From assembly GCA_045595395.1 (NCBI GenBank), contig JAZOAH010000021.1, forward strand, positions 1-64,000: DNA of 64,000 bases, in the 5' to 3' direction. The stretch is from CAKSHC01 sp045595395 (GTDB taxonomy: Bacteria; Bacillota; Clostridia; Oscillospirales; UMGS1783). The position numbers were made by a program, and so were the translations under genes. The notes under the pieces were generated by a model. It was not told the DNA's origin. It saw only the letters and a program-made list of their open reading frames with translations, and searched no databases. Shown here piece by piece: positions 8,791-15,954 of this stretch (its first letter is position 1; each line of letters begins with the position of its first letter).

Positions 8791-8884
8791 ACAGCGGACG
8801 CAGCGGCTCACCGCGACCGATGCCGGTCTTCGTCCACGGGCGACTTCCCATCCCGCAGCACTTTACGCTTACCGCCTACTCTGT
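8791..8884 (-). ncRNA. tetrahydrofolate (THF) riboswitch
   Basis: The minus-strand leader carries the folT/THF aptamer signatures in order: GAGTAGGCGG, GCGTAAAGTG, GGGATGGGAAGTCG, GACGAA, then GCGGTGAGCC and GCGTCCGCT. The P1 stem is ACAG/CTGT, closing at 8881-8884 with 8791-8794. Immediately downstream, CCTTCTTT (8779-8786) is complementary to the AAAGGAGG ribosome binding site at 8747-8754, with one wobble pair. This suggests control of translation initiation. Confidence 0.88.
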
Positions 8885-8896
8885 ACTTTCTTTTAT

Positions 8897-8925
8897 ACTT
8901 TACCATAAAAATGAACGGTTTGCAA
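8897..8925 (-). promoter_or_regulatory. promoter of the THF-riboswitch folT operon
   Basis: TTGCAA (8920-8925), 17-nt spacer, TAAAGT (8897-8902) with extended TG. The predicted transcript start is just before the aptamer. Confidence 0.62.
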
Positions 8926-8936
8926 CCGATTTTGTC

Positions 8937-8965
8937 TTGCTTTTATCCAGAATTTATCATATAAT
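8937..8965 (+). promoter_or_regulatory. transketolase operon promoter
   Basis: TTGCTT (8937-8942), 17-nt spacer, TATAAT (8960-8965). It is divergent from and close to the folT promoter. Confidence 0.65.
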
Positions 8966-8998
8966 AAATACGCTTAAAATAATACTGGAGGATGTACC

Positions 8999-9853
8999 AT
9001 GGACAACAAGGAACTTCTCTCCCTGCAGATCCAGGCAACCAAGGGGCGCATGCTGGCCGTTGAAGCCGTCAGCCTCGCCAAATCCGGCCATCCCGGCGGT
9101 TCGCTTTCCTGCATGGACGCTCTGACCTATCTCTACAACAAAGAAATGACGATCGACCCCGCCGATCCCAAGAACCCCGACCGTGATCGGTTTGTCCTTT
9201 CCAAAGGCCACGCCGCCCCCGGCCTCTACTCGGTCTTGGCTCTGCGTGGTTTCTTCGATACTGAGGAGCTCAAAAGCCTTCGCCAGCCCCATTCGATGCT
9301 GCAAGGCCATCCCGATATGAAGGGTATCCCCGGCGTCGATATGTCCACCGGCTCTCTCGGCCAGGGCATCTCCGCCGCCTGCGGTATGGCTCTTGCCGCC
9401 AAGCTTGATCATAAGGACTATCGTGTCTACGCCATTCTCGGCGACGGTGAGATCGAAGAAGGCCAGGTGTGGGAAGCGCTCATGTTCGCCGCCCATAAGA
9501 AGCTCAACAACCTGTGCGTTATGATCGACTATAACGGCCTGCAGATCGACGGCCCGATCACCGAGGTCATGTCCTCCCTGCCCATCGCCGATAAGACCTG
9601 TGCCTTCAACCTCAACACCATTGAGATCAACGGCAACGATATGCAGCAGATCGCCGATGCTCTGGCCGCCGCCCGTGCCTGCACCGACAAGCCCACCGCT
9701 ATCGTGTTACATACCGTCAAGGGCAAAGGCGTATCCTATATGGAAAACCAGGTATCCTGGCACGGCAGCGCCCCCAACCCTGAGCAACTGCAGATCGCCC
9801 TGGACGAACTGGGCGCTACCCTCAAAGAATTGGAGGACAAGTACAATGGCTGA
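8999..9853 (+). CDS. transketolase, N-terminal subunit
   Basis: 284 residues forming the thiamine-diphosphate-binding half of transketolase. It has SGHPGGSLSCMDALTYLY near residue 30, the KGHAAPGLYSVL segment and the TPP motif GDGEIEEGQVWEA followed by NLCVMIDYN. Transketolase moves two-carbon units between sugar phosphates in the pentose phosphate pathway. Split two-subunit forms are common in Clostridia and Archaea. Its stop overlaps the start of the C-terminal subunit gene by 8 bp, which should give equal synthesis of the two chains. Confidence 0.95.
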   Translation: MDNKELLSLQIQATKGRMLAVEAVSLAKSGHPGGSLSCMDALTYLYNKEMTIDPADPKNPDRDRFVLSKGHAAPGLYSVLALRGFFDTEELKSLRQPHSMLQGHPDMKGIPGVDMSTGSLGQGISAACGMALAAKLDHKDYRVYAILGDGEIEEGQVWEALMFAAHKKLNNLCVMIDYNGLQIDGPITEVMSSLPIADKTCAFNLNTIEINGNDMQQIADALAAARACTDKPTAIVLHTVKGKGVSYMENQVSWHGSAPNPEQLQIALDELGATLKELEDKYNG

Positions 9854-10772
9854 AATTGCAACCAGAAAAGCCTACGGTGAAGCCCTCGTACAGCTGGCCG
9901 AAACCGAAGATATCATCGTTCTCGATGCCGACCTGGCAGCCGCTACCCAGACGGGCATATTCAAGAAGGCCCACCCCGACCACTTTGTCAACTGCGGCAT
10001 CGCCGAATCCAACATGATGGGCGTGGCTGCCGGTCTGGCCGCCTGCGGCAAGACCGTCTTCTGCTCCACCTTTGCCATGTTTGCTGCCGGCCGTGCCTAT
10101 GAGCAGGTGCGCAACTCCATCGGCTATCCCCATCTCCCCGTCAACATCGCCGCCACCCACGCCGGCATCTCGGTCGGTGAGGACGGCGCCACCCACCAGT
10201 GCTGTGAGGATATCGCTCTGATGCGTACCATCCCCGGCATGACGGTGGTCAACCCCTGCGACGGTGTACAGACCCGTGCTCTGATCCAAGCTGTCACCAA
10301 GGTTGACGGCCCGACCTATACCAGACTTTGCCGCCTGGCCACCCCCGACCTCTATGATGAGAATGAAACCTTTGAGATCGGCAAAGCCAAGCAACTGCGT
10401 GACGGTAAGGATCTGACCATCATCGCCTGCGGCCTGATGGTGCATGAGGCAGTCGCCGCTGCTGATGAACTGGCAAAAGCTGGTGTCAGCGTGCGCGTGC
10501 TGGATATGCACACCATCAAGCCTCTCGATGAGCAGGCCGTCATTAAGGCCGCCAAAGAGACCGGCCGCATCATCACCGTCGAAGAGCATAATATCATCGG
10601 CGGCCTGGGCGCTGCCGTCTGCGAAGTCTTGGCCGAAAATCATCCCTGCCCGGTGCGCCGCATCGGCGTCAAGGATTCCTTCGGCAAGTCCGGCCCCGCC
10701 CGCAAGGTGCTGGCTCTCTATGGCCTGACCGCCGAAAACATCGTGGCCACCGCCAAGGAAATGCTTGACTGA
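9846..10772 (+). CDS. transketolase, C-terminal subunit
   Basis: 308 residues carrying the pyrimidine-binding and C-terminal transketolase domains: NCGIAESNMMGVAAGLA, FCSTFAMFAAGRAYEQVRN, THAGISVGEDGATHQ and a C-terminal VEEHNIIGGLGAAV. The ATG at 9846 (MAEIATRK) lies inside the last codons of the N-terminal subunit and is the only start consistent with the family; a longer open frame to 9600 is antiparallel in meaning to the real N-terminal gene. The two chains assemble into one active enzyme. Confidence 0.95.
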   Translation: MAEIATRKAYGEALVQLAETEDIIVLDADLAAATQTGIFKKAHPDHFVNCGIAESNMMGVAAGLAACGKTVFCSTFAMFAAGRAYEQVRNSIGYPHLPVNIAATHAGISVGEDGATHQCCEDIALMRTIPGMTVVNPCDGVQTRALIQAVTKVDGPTYTRLCRLATPDLYDENETFEIGKAKQLRDGKDLTIIACGLMVHEAVAAADELAKAGVSVRVLDMHTIKPLDEQAVIKAAKETGRIITVEEHNIIGGLGAAVCEVLAENHPCPVRRIGVKDSFGKSGPARKVLALYGLTAENIVATAKEMLD

Positions 10773-10813
10773 ATCGAAAAGTTATGCTACTATAAATTAG
10801 GCTAAACAAAAAT

Positions 10814-10842
10814 GTCTGCCCACTTTCGGGCAGACTTTTTTT
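10814..10842 (+). terminator. terminator after transketolase genes
   Basis: GTCTGCCC/GGGCAGAC stem with an ACTTTC loop, followed by a run of seven or more T. It ends right before the ribosome binding site of the next gene, which therefore depends on read-through or a cryptic promoter. Confidence 0.85.
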
Positions 10843-10860
10843 ATGGAAAGGAATAACCAT

Positions 10861-12231
10861 ATGAATTATGATGTCATCATCGTCGGCGCAGGCCCGGGCG
10901 GCATCTTCTCGGCCTATGAGCTGACAAAAACCAATAACCATCTCAAGATCGGCGTCTTTGAACTGGGTCACAGCCTGGAAAAGCGCAAATGCCCCATCGA
11001 CGGTAAGGCCGTCAAGTCCTGCATCAAATGCAAGACCTGTGCCATCATGAGCGGCTTCGGCGGCGCCGGCGCCTTCTCGGACGGCAAGTATAATATCACC
11101 AACCAGTTCGGCGGTACTCTCTACGAGCATGTCGGCAAGACCGAGGCGCTGGAACTGATGCAGTATGTCGATCAGATCAACTGTGATTTCGGCGGTAAAG
11201 ATACCAAACTCTATTCCACCGCCAACACCTCCATCAAAAAGCAGTGCCTGGAAAATTCCCTGCATCTGCTGGATGCGCAGGTGCGCCACCTGGGTACCGA
11301 CATCAACTATGTCGTGCTGGAAAACCTCTACGAAACGCTCAAATCCAAGGCCGATTTCCATTTTGACACACCCGTCACAACGGTCAGCAAGTCGGCCGAC
11401 GGCTACACCGTCCACACCCCCAAGGGCGACTATACCTGCAAGCAGTGCATCATCTCGGTCGGCCGCTCGGGCAGCAAGTGGATGGAACAGGTCTGTGCCG
11501 ACCTGGATATCCCCACCCTATCCAACCGTGTCGATATCGGCGTGCGTGTCGAGCTGCCAGCCGAGGTCTTCTCCCACCTCACCGACGAACTGTATGAAAG
11601 CAAGATCGTCTACCGCACCGAAAAGTTTGAGGACCTGGTCCGCACCTTCTGCATGAACCCCTACGGCGTTGTTGTCAATGAAAACACCAACGGCATCGTC
11701 ACGGTCAACGGCCACAGCTACGAGGACAAATCCAAACACACCAATAACACCAACTTCGCCCTGCTGGTCAGCAAGCATTTCTCCGAGCCCTTCAAGGACT
11801 CCAACGGCTACGGCGAATCCATCGCCCGCCTGTCCAATATGCTCGGCGGCGGCGTCATCGTCCAGCGCTTCGGCGATCTGGTACGCGGCCGTCGCAGCAC
11901 CGTCTCCCGCATCGCCGAGGGCTATGTCACCCCCACCCTCGCCGCCACACCCGGCGACCTGAGCCTGGTCATCCCCAAACGCATCCTCGACGGCATCATC
12001 GAAATGATCTACGCTCTCGATAAGATCGCCCCCGGCACCGCCAACGACGATACCCTCCTCTACGGTGTCGAGGTCAAATTCTATAATATGGAGGTCGAGA
12101 TCGACCAAAACCTCGAAACCCGCCACAAAGGCCTGTATGTCATCGGCGACTGCTCGGGTGTCACCCACTCCCTCTCCCATGCGTCGGCCAGCGGCGTCCA
12201 CGTCGCCCGCAACATCCTCCAAAACAACTAA
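10861..12231 (+). CDS. FAD-dependent oxidoreductase, COG2509-like (paralog)
   Basis: 456 residues starting directly with the Rossmann FAD motif (MNYDVIIVGAGPGGIFSAYEL). A four-cysteine segment follows (CPIDGKAVKSCIKCKTCAIM, about residues 44-63), then GGAGAFSDGKYN and a C-terminal GDCSGVTHSLSHASASG. It shares architecture with the protein at 751-2301 but lacks its N-terminal domain of about 95 residues and has the extra cysteines, which could bind a metal or Fe-S cluster. The ATG at 10861 is chosen for its AAAGG upstream; an in-frame ATG at 10843 has no ribosome binding site. Substrate unknown. Confidence 0.85.
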   Translation: MNYDVIIVGAGPGGIFSAYELTKTNNHLKIGVFELGHSLEKRKCPIDGKAVKSCIKCKTCAIMSGFGGAGAFSDGKYNITNQFGGTLYEHVGKTEALELMQYVDQINCDFGGKDTKLYSTANTSIKKQCLENSLHLLDAQVRHLGTDINYVVLENLYETLKSKADFHFDTPVTTVSKSADGYTVHTPKGDYTCKQCIISVGRSGSKWMEQVCADLDIPTLSNRVDIGVRVELPAEVFSHLTDELYESKIVYRTEKFEDLVRTFCMNPYGVVVNENTNGIVTVNGHSYEDKSKHTNNTNFALLVSKHFSEPFKDSNGYGESIARLSNMLGGGVIVQRFGDLVRGRRSTVSRIAEGYVTPTLAATPGDLSLVIPKRILDGIIEMIYALDKIAPGTANDDTLLYGVEVKFYNMEVEIDQNLETRHKGLYVIGDCSGVTHSLSHASASGVHVARNILQNN

Positions 12232-12270
12232 AAAAATTGACGGTTGAGAAAACTCAACCGTCATTTTTTA
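12232..12270. terminator. bidirectional terminator closing the fibre operon
   Basis: TGACGGTTGAG/CTCAACCGTCA stem with A and T runs on either side, placed between the converging oxidoreductase and pilin genes. Confidence 0.9.
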
Positions 12271-13671
12271 TCTTTTCACTCGATCCCGTCGATCCAGCAC
12301 CACCAGCACCACGCTTGCCGTACCGCTGACGACCATCATCGCCAGCCAGAAGGGCAGATTTACGGTATCGCCGGTCGGCGGCGTCACCGTCTGCGTGCTG
12401 TCGTAGATGTTTTCAAAGGCCACCTCGCACACCTCAACCTCCGTGCCGTTAATGGTCACATCAGCCGTCATGGCGTTGCCTTCTCTGGTAACACTCACCG
12501 TGATGGTATACACCGCATCGTCATACGATACACCGGGCACATTGCCCCGACTCTCCAAAAGAGTATAGGTGAAGGTCTTGCCGGCATCTGCCAAGCCATA
12601 CCGCAATGCGAAGGTTGCCTGGCCGTTCTTTTCGGTCTCGACCCGGCTCTGCTCCTTGCTTTCGGCATTCTCCAAGACAAAGGCAAAGCCCTCCGGCCCA
12701 ATGGCCTGCTCGCCGACGCTGGTCACCGTCTTATCGACCGCCACCGTCACATCGACAGGCGTAACATAGATGTTGCTCAGCAGCGCATCGACGGTAAAGA
12801 CACCGTTAGCCTCACTCACCTGAGCCCCATCCTTGGCGCTGACTCGGCCAATCTCCAGCATTCCGTCCATATCTCGGTCGGTCACATGCACGGTAAACAA
12901 CTTGGGCTCTTGGTCATAATCGATATCGGGAAGATCACCCGCCAGCTCACGCAGGCGGAATTCATATACACCCGCCGCATCAAAGGAGACCCTCTCCATC
13001 AGCGCACTCAAGTTGAAACGCTTGGCCGCACCGTTGATCTCCTGATAGCCCAGGCCGATCCATCTTTCGTTTTTATATTGCTCCAACACAACGGTAAAGA
13101 TATCGCCGTCCTGCCAGTCACGGCCTTCCAGATTCTTGGTGCCGACCACATCCACGGCTGCGCCATTGGTGCTGTTCGGCTGATAGATATTGGTAAAGGT
13201 CAATTCGGCCTTTTGGGTATCCGAAATGGTCACCGTCTGCACCGCATCTCCCAACACGGTAAAACCGTCCCGCTCGGTCAACTCGGTCACCTTGACCTGC
13301 GTCCCGTCATCAAGGCCGATAATGCCCACCGAGCCGTTACCCTTGACCGATACGGTCAGCGCACCGCTGCCGTCAGCTACGATATTACCATTGTCGGTCT
13401 GGATGGTAGTATTGGCATACAGGGCGCCCAACTCGACCTTAAATTCAAAAACGGTATGCTCATTGTCAGGCACGACATAGTCCGTGCCGAACGGATGCTC
13501 AATGACCTTATGGATGACCAGATCGCTCATCGCGCTGTCAAAGGGCGTAAAAATATTGACCAGACTGGGTGTCTTGATGACAATAAACCCATATGTGGTA
13601 TTCACCGTCGAGGTCGCCAGCATCAAAAGCGACACCAGCAACGCCAATCGGCGAAGCATTCTTTTCCTCAA
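12268..13671 (-). CDS. Spy0128/FctA-like isopeptide pilin with C-terminal anchor
   Basis: About 467 residues from a TTG start at 13671, chosen because AAGGAGG lies 8 nt upstream; ATG 13659 is an alternative. An N-terminal hydrophobic segment is followed by three beta-sandwich domains, each ending in a TNIY, SNIY or ENIY strand. The second and third show the lysine (GTKNLEG, VDKTVT), the glutamate (FRLRE, YTLLE) and the asparagine expected for intramolecular isopeptide bonds. The C-terminus is PPTGD, a hydrophobic helix and DRRDRVKR, like a sortase signal with PPTG replacing LPXTG. No sortase is in the window. It is the last gene of the SipW locus, and the stop of the preceding small gene overlaps its ribosome binding site. 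Confidence 0.82.
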   Translation of the reverse strand: MRKRMLRRLALLVSLLMLATSTVNTTYGFIVIKTPSLVNIFTPFDSAMSDLVIHKVIEHPFGTDYVVPDNEHTVFEFKVELGALYANTTIQTDNGNIVADGSGALTVSVKGNGSVGIIGLDDGTQVKVTELTERDGFTVLGDAVQTVTISDTQKAELTFTNIYQPNSTNGAAVDVVGTKNLEGRDWQDGDIFTVVLEQYKNERWIGLGYQEINGAAKRFNLSALMERVSFDAAGVYEFRLRELAGDLPDIDYDQEPKLFTVHVTDRDMDGMLEIGRVSAKDGAQVSEANGVFTVDALLSNIYVTPVDVTVAVDKTVTSVGEQAIGPEGFAFVLENAESKEQSRVETEKNGQATFALRYGLADAGKTFTYTLLESRGNVPGVSYDDAVYTITVSVTREGNAMTADVTINGTEVEVCEVAFENIYDSTQTVTPPTGDTVNLPFWLAMMVVSGTASVVLVVLDRRDRVKR

Positions 13672-13684
13672 GGTATTTGCCTCC

Positions 13685-13897
13685 TTATCTAACAAACGGA
13701 AGAATCGAGAGCCAAAGTCTGCGCTTGCATCGCATCCAATATTTTTTCTCCACTCCGCTTGTGCGACTGATCTCCATATTGATATACCGGAGCTCTTTTG
13801 AAAATCTGTGTATAAACTGTGCCGTAACAACCAGTAAAATCAAGATAATTGCAACAGCCAGCATGCCAATAAGCCAATAAAATGCGGTGTCATTCAT
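13685..13897 (-). CDS. small single-pass membrane protein
   Basis: 70 residues: one N-terminal transmembrane helix (about residues 7-28), then a charged, arginine- and tryptophan-rich cytoplasmic tail ending LWLSILPFVR. Its ATG overlaps the stop of the preceding 47-residue gene (ATGA) and its stop overlaps the Shine-Dalgarno of the pilin gene, so all three are translationally linked. I recognise no characterised family. A role in assembly or anchoring of the downstream pilin is only a guess from position. Confidence 0.7.
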   Translation of the reverse strand: MNDTAFYWLIGMLAVAIILILLVVTAQFIHRFSKELRYINMEISRTSGVEKKYWMRCKRRLWLSILPFVR

Positions 13898-14037
13898 GAG
13901 TGTTTGCCGTTTTCTCCTGCTTTTTCATCGTCAGTTGGTATGTTTTTATCCTTATCGGAATTGTTGACGCTGAGGAGTGCGCACAAGAAAAAACCGAAGA
14001 TCACTCCGATAACAATACCTATAATAAACTGTGCCAA
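13894..14037 (-). CDS. tiny membrane protein (DUF3789-like)
   Basis: 47 residues from a TTG start at 14037, with AAAGGTG 7 nt upstream; a GTG three codons earlier overlaps that site. The glycine-rich hydrophobic helix FIIGIVIGVIFGFFLCALLSVN is followed by a polar acidic tail. The pattern resembles DUF3789 proteins, which often sit in accessory loci. It is the first of three overlapping genes ending with the pilin and lies just after a partial copy of the intergenic element. Confidence 0.65.
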   Translation of the reverse strand: MAQFIIGIVIGVIFGFFLCALLSVNNSDKDKNIPTDDEKAGENGKHS

Positions 14038-14060
14038 TGGGTTCACCTTTCTTTTTTTGG

Positions 14061-14143
14061 TATCCTTAGACCATATCGGCCATCAAAAGGCGCAAGGGGT
14101 CGCACCCTTTGATGGCCGCCCATCCCCCGAAGGGGATGGGTGG
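14061..14143 (-). repeat. intergenic element copy D (partial)
   Basis: Contains only the first two hairpins of the fibre-locus element: CCATCCCC/GGGGATGG, then GGCCATCAAA...TTTGATGGCC with a GGGTGCG/CGCGCC-type upper stem. The downstream half seen in copies A-C is missing. It separates the last beta-helix gene from the small-gene/pilin group. Confidence 0.75.
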
Positions 14144-14170
14144 ACTTTATGAGGACAAGACGAAATCAAA

Positions 14171-15733
14171 TTATTTAGCAACAACGGTGTACCAAACATC
14201 GCCGTTTGCCTGAGTTTCAGATACTACCTTATAGCCGTCTGCGACCTTAATGTTGTTGGGATCCTGACCTCCGGTTGAAGGATCAAAATTCACGTAAGTA
14301 CCGCCATAGACGTTGATGAATCCTGTAGAACGATTTCTATCCTCTACATTGAGTGTGTAATTACCATCGGTATTGTGGAAGAAACCACCGTAAATATCGA
14401 TAACACCACCGCTGGTATAGATTAATTCGTGATCAGTTGTAGCGTTACCGTTTACAAAGCTACCGCCGTTGATAACAATGTGTGAACCTGCGCCAGCCCA
14501 AACCGCGATACCGTTATCTAACTCATAATCGCCGCCATTGACGGTAACCAAAGTTCCATCCTTGCCCTGAATAGCGCAAGTATAGCCCTCACTGTTATTG
14601 CAATAAACCTTGCCTTCACCTTCAATGGTCAGTTTTGTACCTGCATTGTTGGCAACGAACAAGTAAGTAAGTGCATTGTTGTTGGCGTTTTCGTTCACAG
14701 CCTTGTGAGCAATGGTCTTTCCATTCAGATCTAAGGTGTAGTCCACACCGCCTCTAATGATGTATTCGTACCCGTATCCGTAACGAGCGTCGCCGGCAAC
14801 AGAAGCATCACCAGTGGTCTCAATGTCGTCTGCCAAGATGAAGGAGCCGCTCTTATTGGTGGTTTTATTCACACCGATTGCATCTACCAAGATTCCAGGG
14901 ACATCAATACCGTTAAACCATTCAGCAGCAGTAGTTGCATTTACCTCGCCAAATGCGGCATCAAGCGCAGTTGCAGCATTTGCAAATCCTTCGGTCTGAA
15001 CCGCCTGGGAGAGAACAAGGATCTCATAGGCATCACCAAGGAGCGCCATATCCTCGTTGGTTGCGTTGTGGGTCAGAGCCACCTGAAGGAGAGAAGGGTG
15101 AGCCTGGTTGCCGGAGGCAAGACTGTTCTTGTAGGTAGCAACCTCTAAATGATAGCGAACGCCGTCAATGGTAACATAACCGACTTCTTCCCAGTCATAA
15201 GATCCAGCGTTTACGTTCATCATAAGCTCGTTTCCTTGAGAATACGGCTCAACACCATAGGTCATGCCTTCGGGGCACTCGAAAGCAATAATGGTACGGA
15301 AGTAAGCATCAGACGTGCCGGTATTCTCAACAAACACGAACTTATCCATTACATTGGAGAGGTTATTGTCATCCCAAAGTCCGTTACCTGCCGTGCCGGA
15401 ATAGACATAGTCACCCCAGAAGAAGAGATCTTCGGTATTCTGCTCTGCACTATAGTCAGTAGAAACGTTGTTTGCAGGAACTGCGGGATAAAGAGCCTGA
15501 CCCTGTACGAAGGGAACAAGTGCGCCTTCCTTTACACCGTTGCCTGCACCCATATCGCCTGCATCGTGAGCAACGCCTTCAGCGCGCTGATATTCATGCT
15601 GGGCAATGGATACCTTGCCGGTTGTCATAACGTTGACGTCGGAATCTTCCCCGGTCAGATAAGCAACCGTGCCGGCAATGGACACGACCGCAACAGTGAC
15701 CAGAGCCAAAGCTGTAAGTAAAAATTTCTTCAT
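14171..15733 (-). CDS. SipW-dependent secreted TasA-like head with beta-helix tail (paralog 4)
   Basis: 520 residues. The SipW-type signal peptide (MKKFLLTALALVTVAVVSIAGTVAYLT) leads into the conserved DSDVNVMTTGKVSIAQHEYQR strand. A TasA/camelysin-like domain follows, with the VENTGTSDAYFRTIIAFE motif and the domain-end motif SQAVQTEGFANAATALDAAFG (about 245-265). The remaining part, about 220 residues, is a run of short glycine/asparagine-rich beta rungs (IVINGGSFVNG, VIDIYGGFFHN, FINVYGGTYVN) typical of a right-handed parallel beta helix, and ends VADGYKVVSETQANGDVWYTVVAK. No membrane anchor is visible. It is probably a surface or matrix protein; its ligand is unknown. Confidence 0.85.
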   Translation of the reverse strand: MKKFLLTALALVTVAVVSIAGTVAYLTGEDSDVNVMTTGKVSIAQHEYQRAEGVAHDAGDMGAGNGVKEGALVPFVQGQALYPAVPANNVSTDYSAEQNTEDLFFWGDYVYSGTAGNGLWDDNNLSNVMDKFVFVENTGTSDAYFRTIIAFECPEGMTYGVEPYSQGNELMMNVNAGSYDWEEVGYVTIDGVRYHLEVATYKNSLASGNQAHPSLLQVALTHNATNEDMALLGDAYEILVLSQAVQTEGFANAATALDAAFGEVNATTAAEWFNGIDVPGILVDAIGVNKTTNKSGSFILADDIETTGDASVAGDARYGYGYEYIIRGGVDYTLDLNGKTIAHKAVNENANNNALTYLFVANNAGTKLTIEGEGKVYCNNSEGYTCAIQGKDGTLVTVNGGDYELDNGIAVWAGAGSHIVINGGSFVNGNATTDHELIYTSGGVIDIYGGFFHNTDGNYTLNVEDRNRSTGFINVYGGTYVNFDPSTGGQDPNNIKVADGYKVVSETQANGDVWYTVVAK

Positions 15734-15768
15734 TGATTTTATCTCCTTTATGGATTATTTATGTTCTG

Positions 15769-15941
15769 CCATCCATCCAAGGAAACATCCAGGCTGACCT
15801 ATAGGGGAGGTGTCTACCCCCCCCCCGAATGTAAATTTTTTCCAGGAGGGATACGCTTTGCCTTTTCGGCTATTCAAAGGCACGAGTCTGCTCATGCCCT
15901 TGAATGGCCGCCCATCCCGCCGAGGAGGAGGGATGGGACGG
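15769..15941 (-). repeat. intergenic element copy C, with a 10-G tract
   Basis: Diverged copy of the element between beta-helix genes. The second hairpin keeps its shape through paired changes (GGCCATTCAAGGGCATGAG with CTCGTGCCTTTGAATAGCC), and the CCGAAAAGGCAAAGC block is identical to copies A and B. The GGGGG of A and B is here a run of ten G on the minus strand (15817-15826). Confidence 0.82.
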
Positions 15942-15954
15942 ACTTCATATATTG

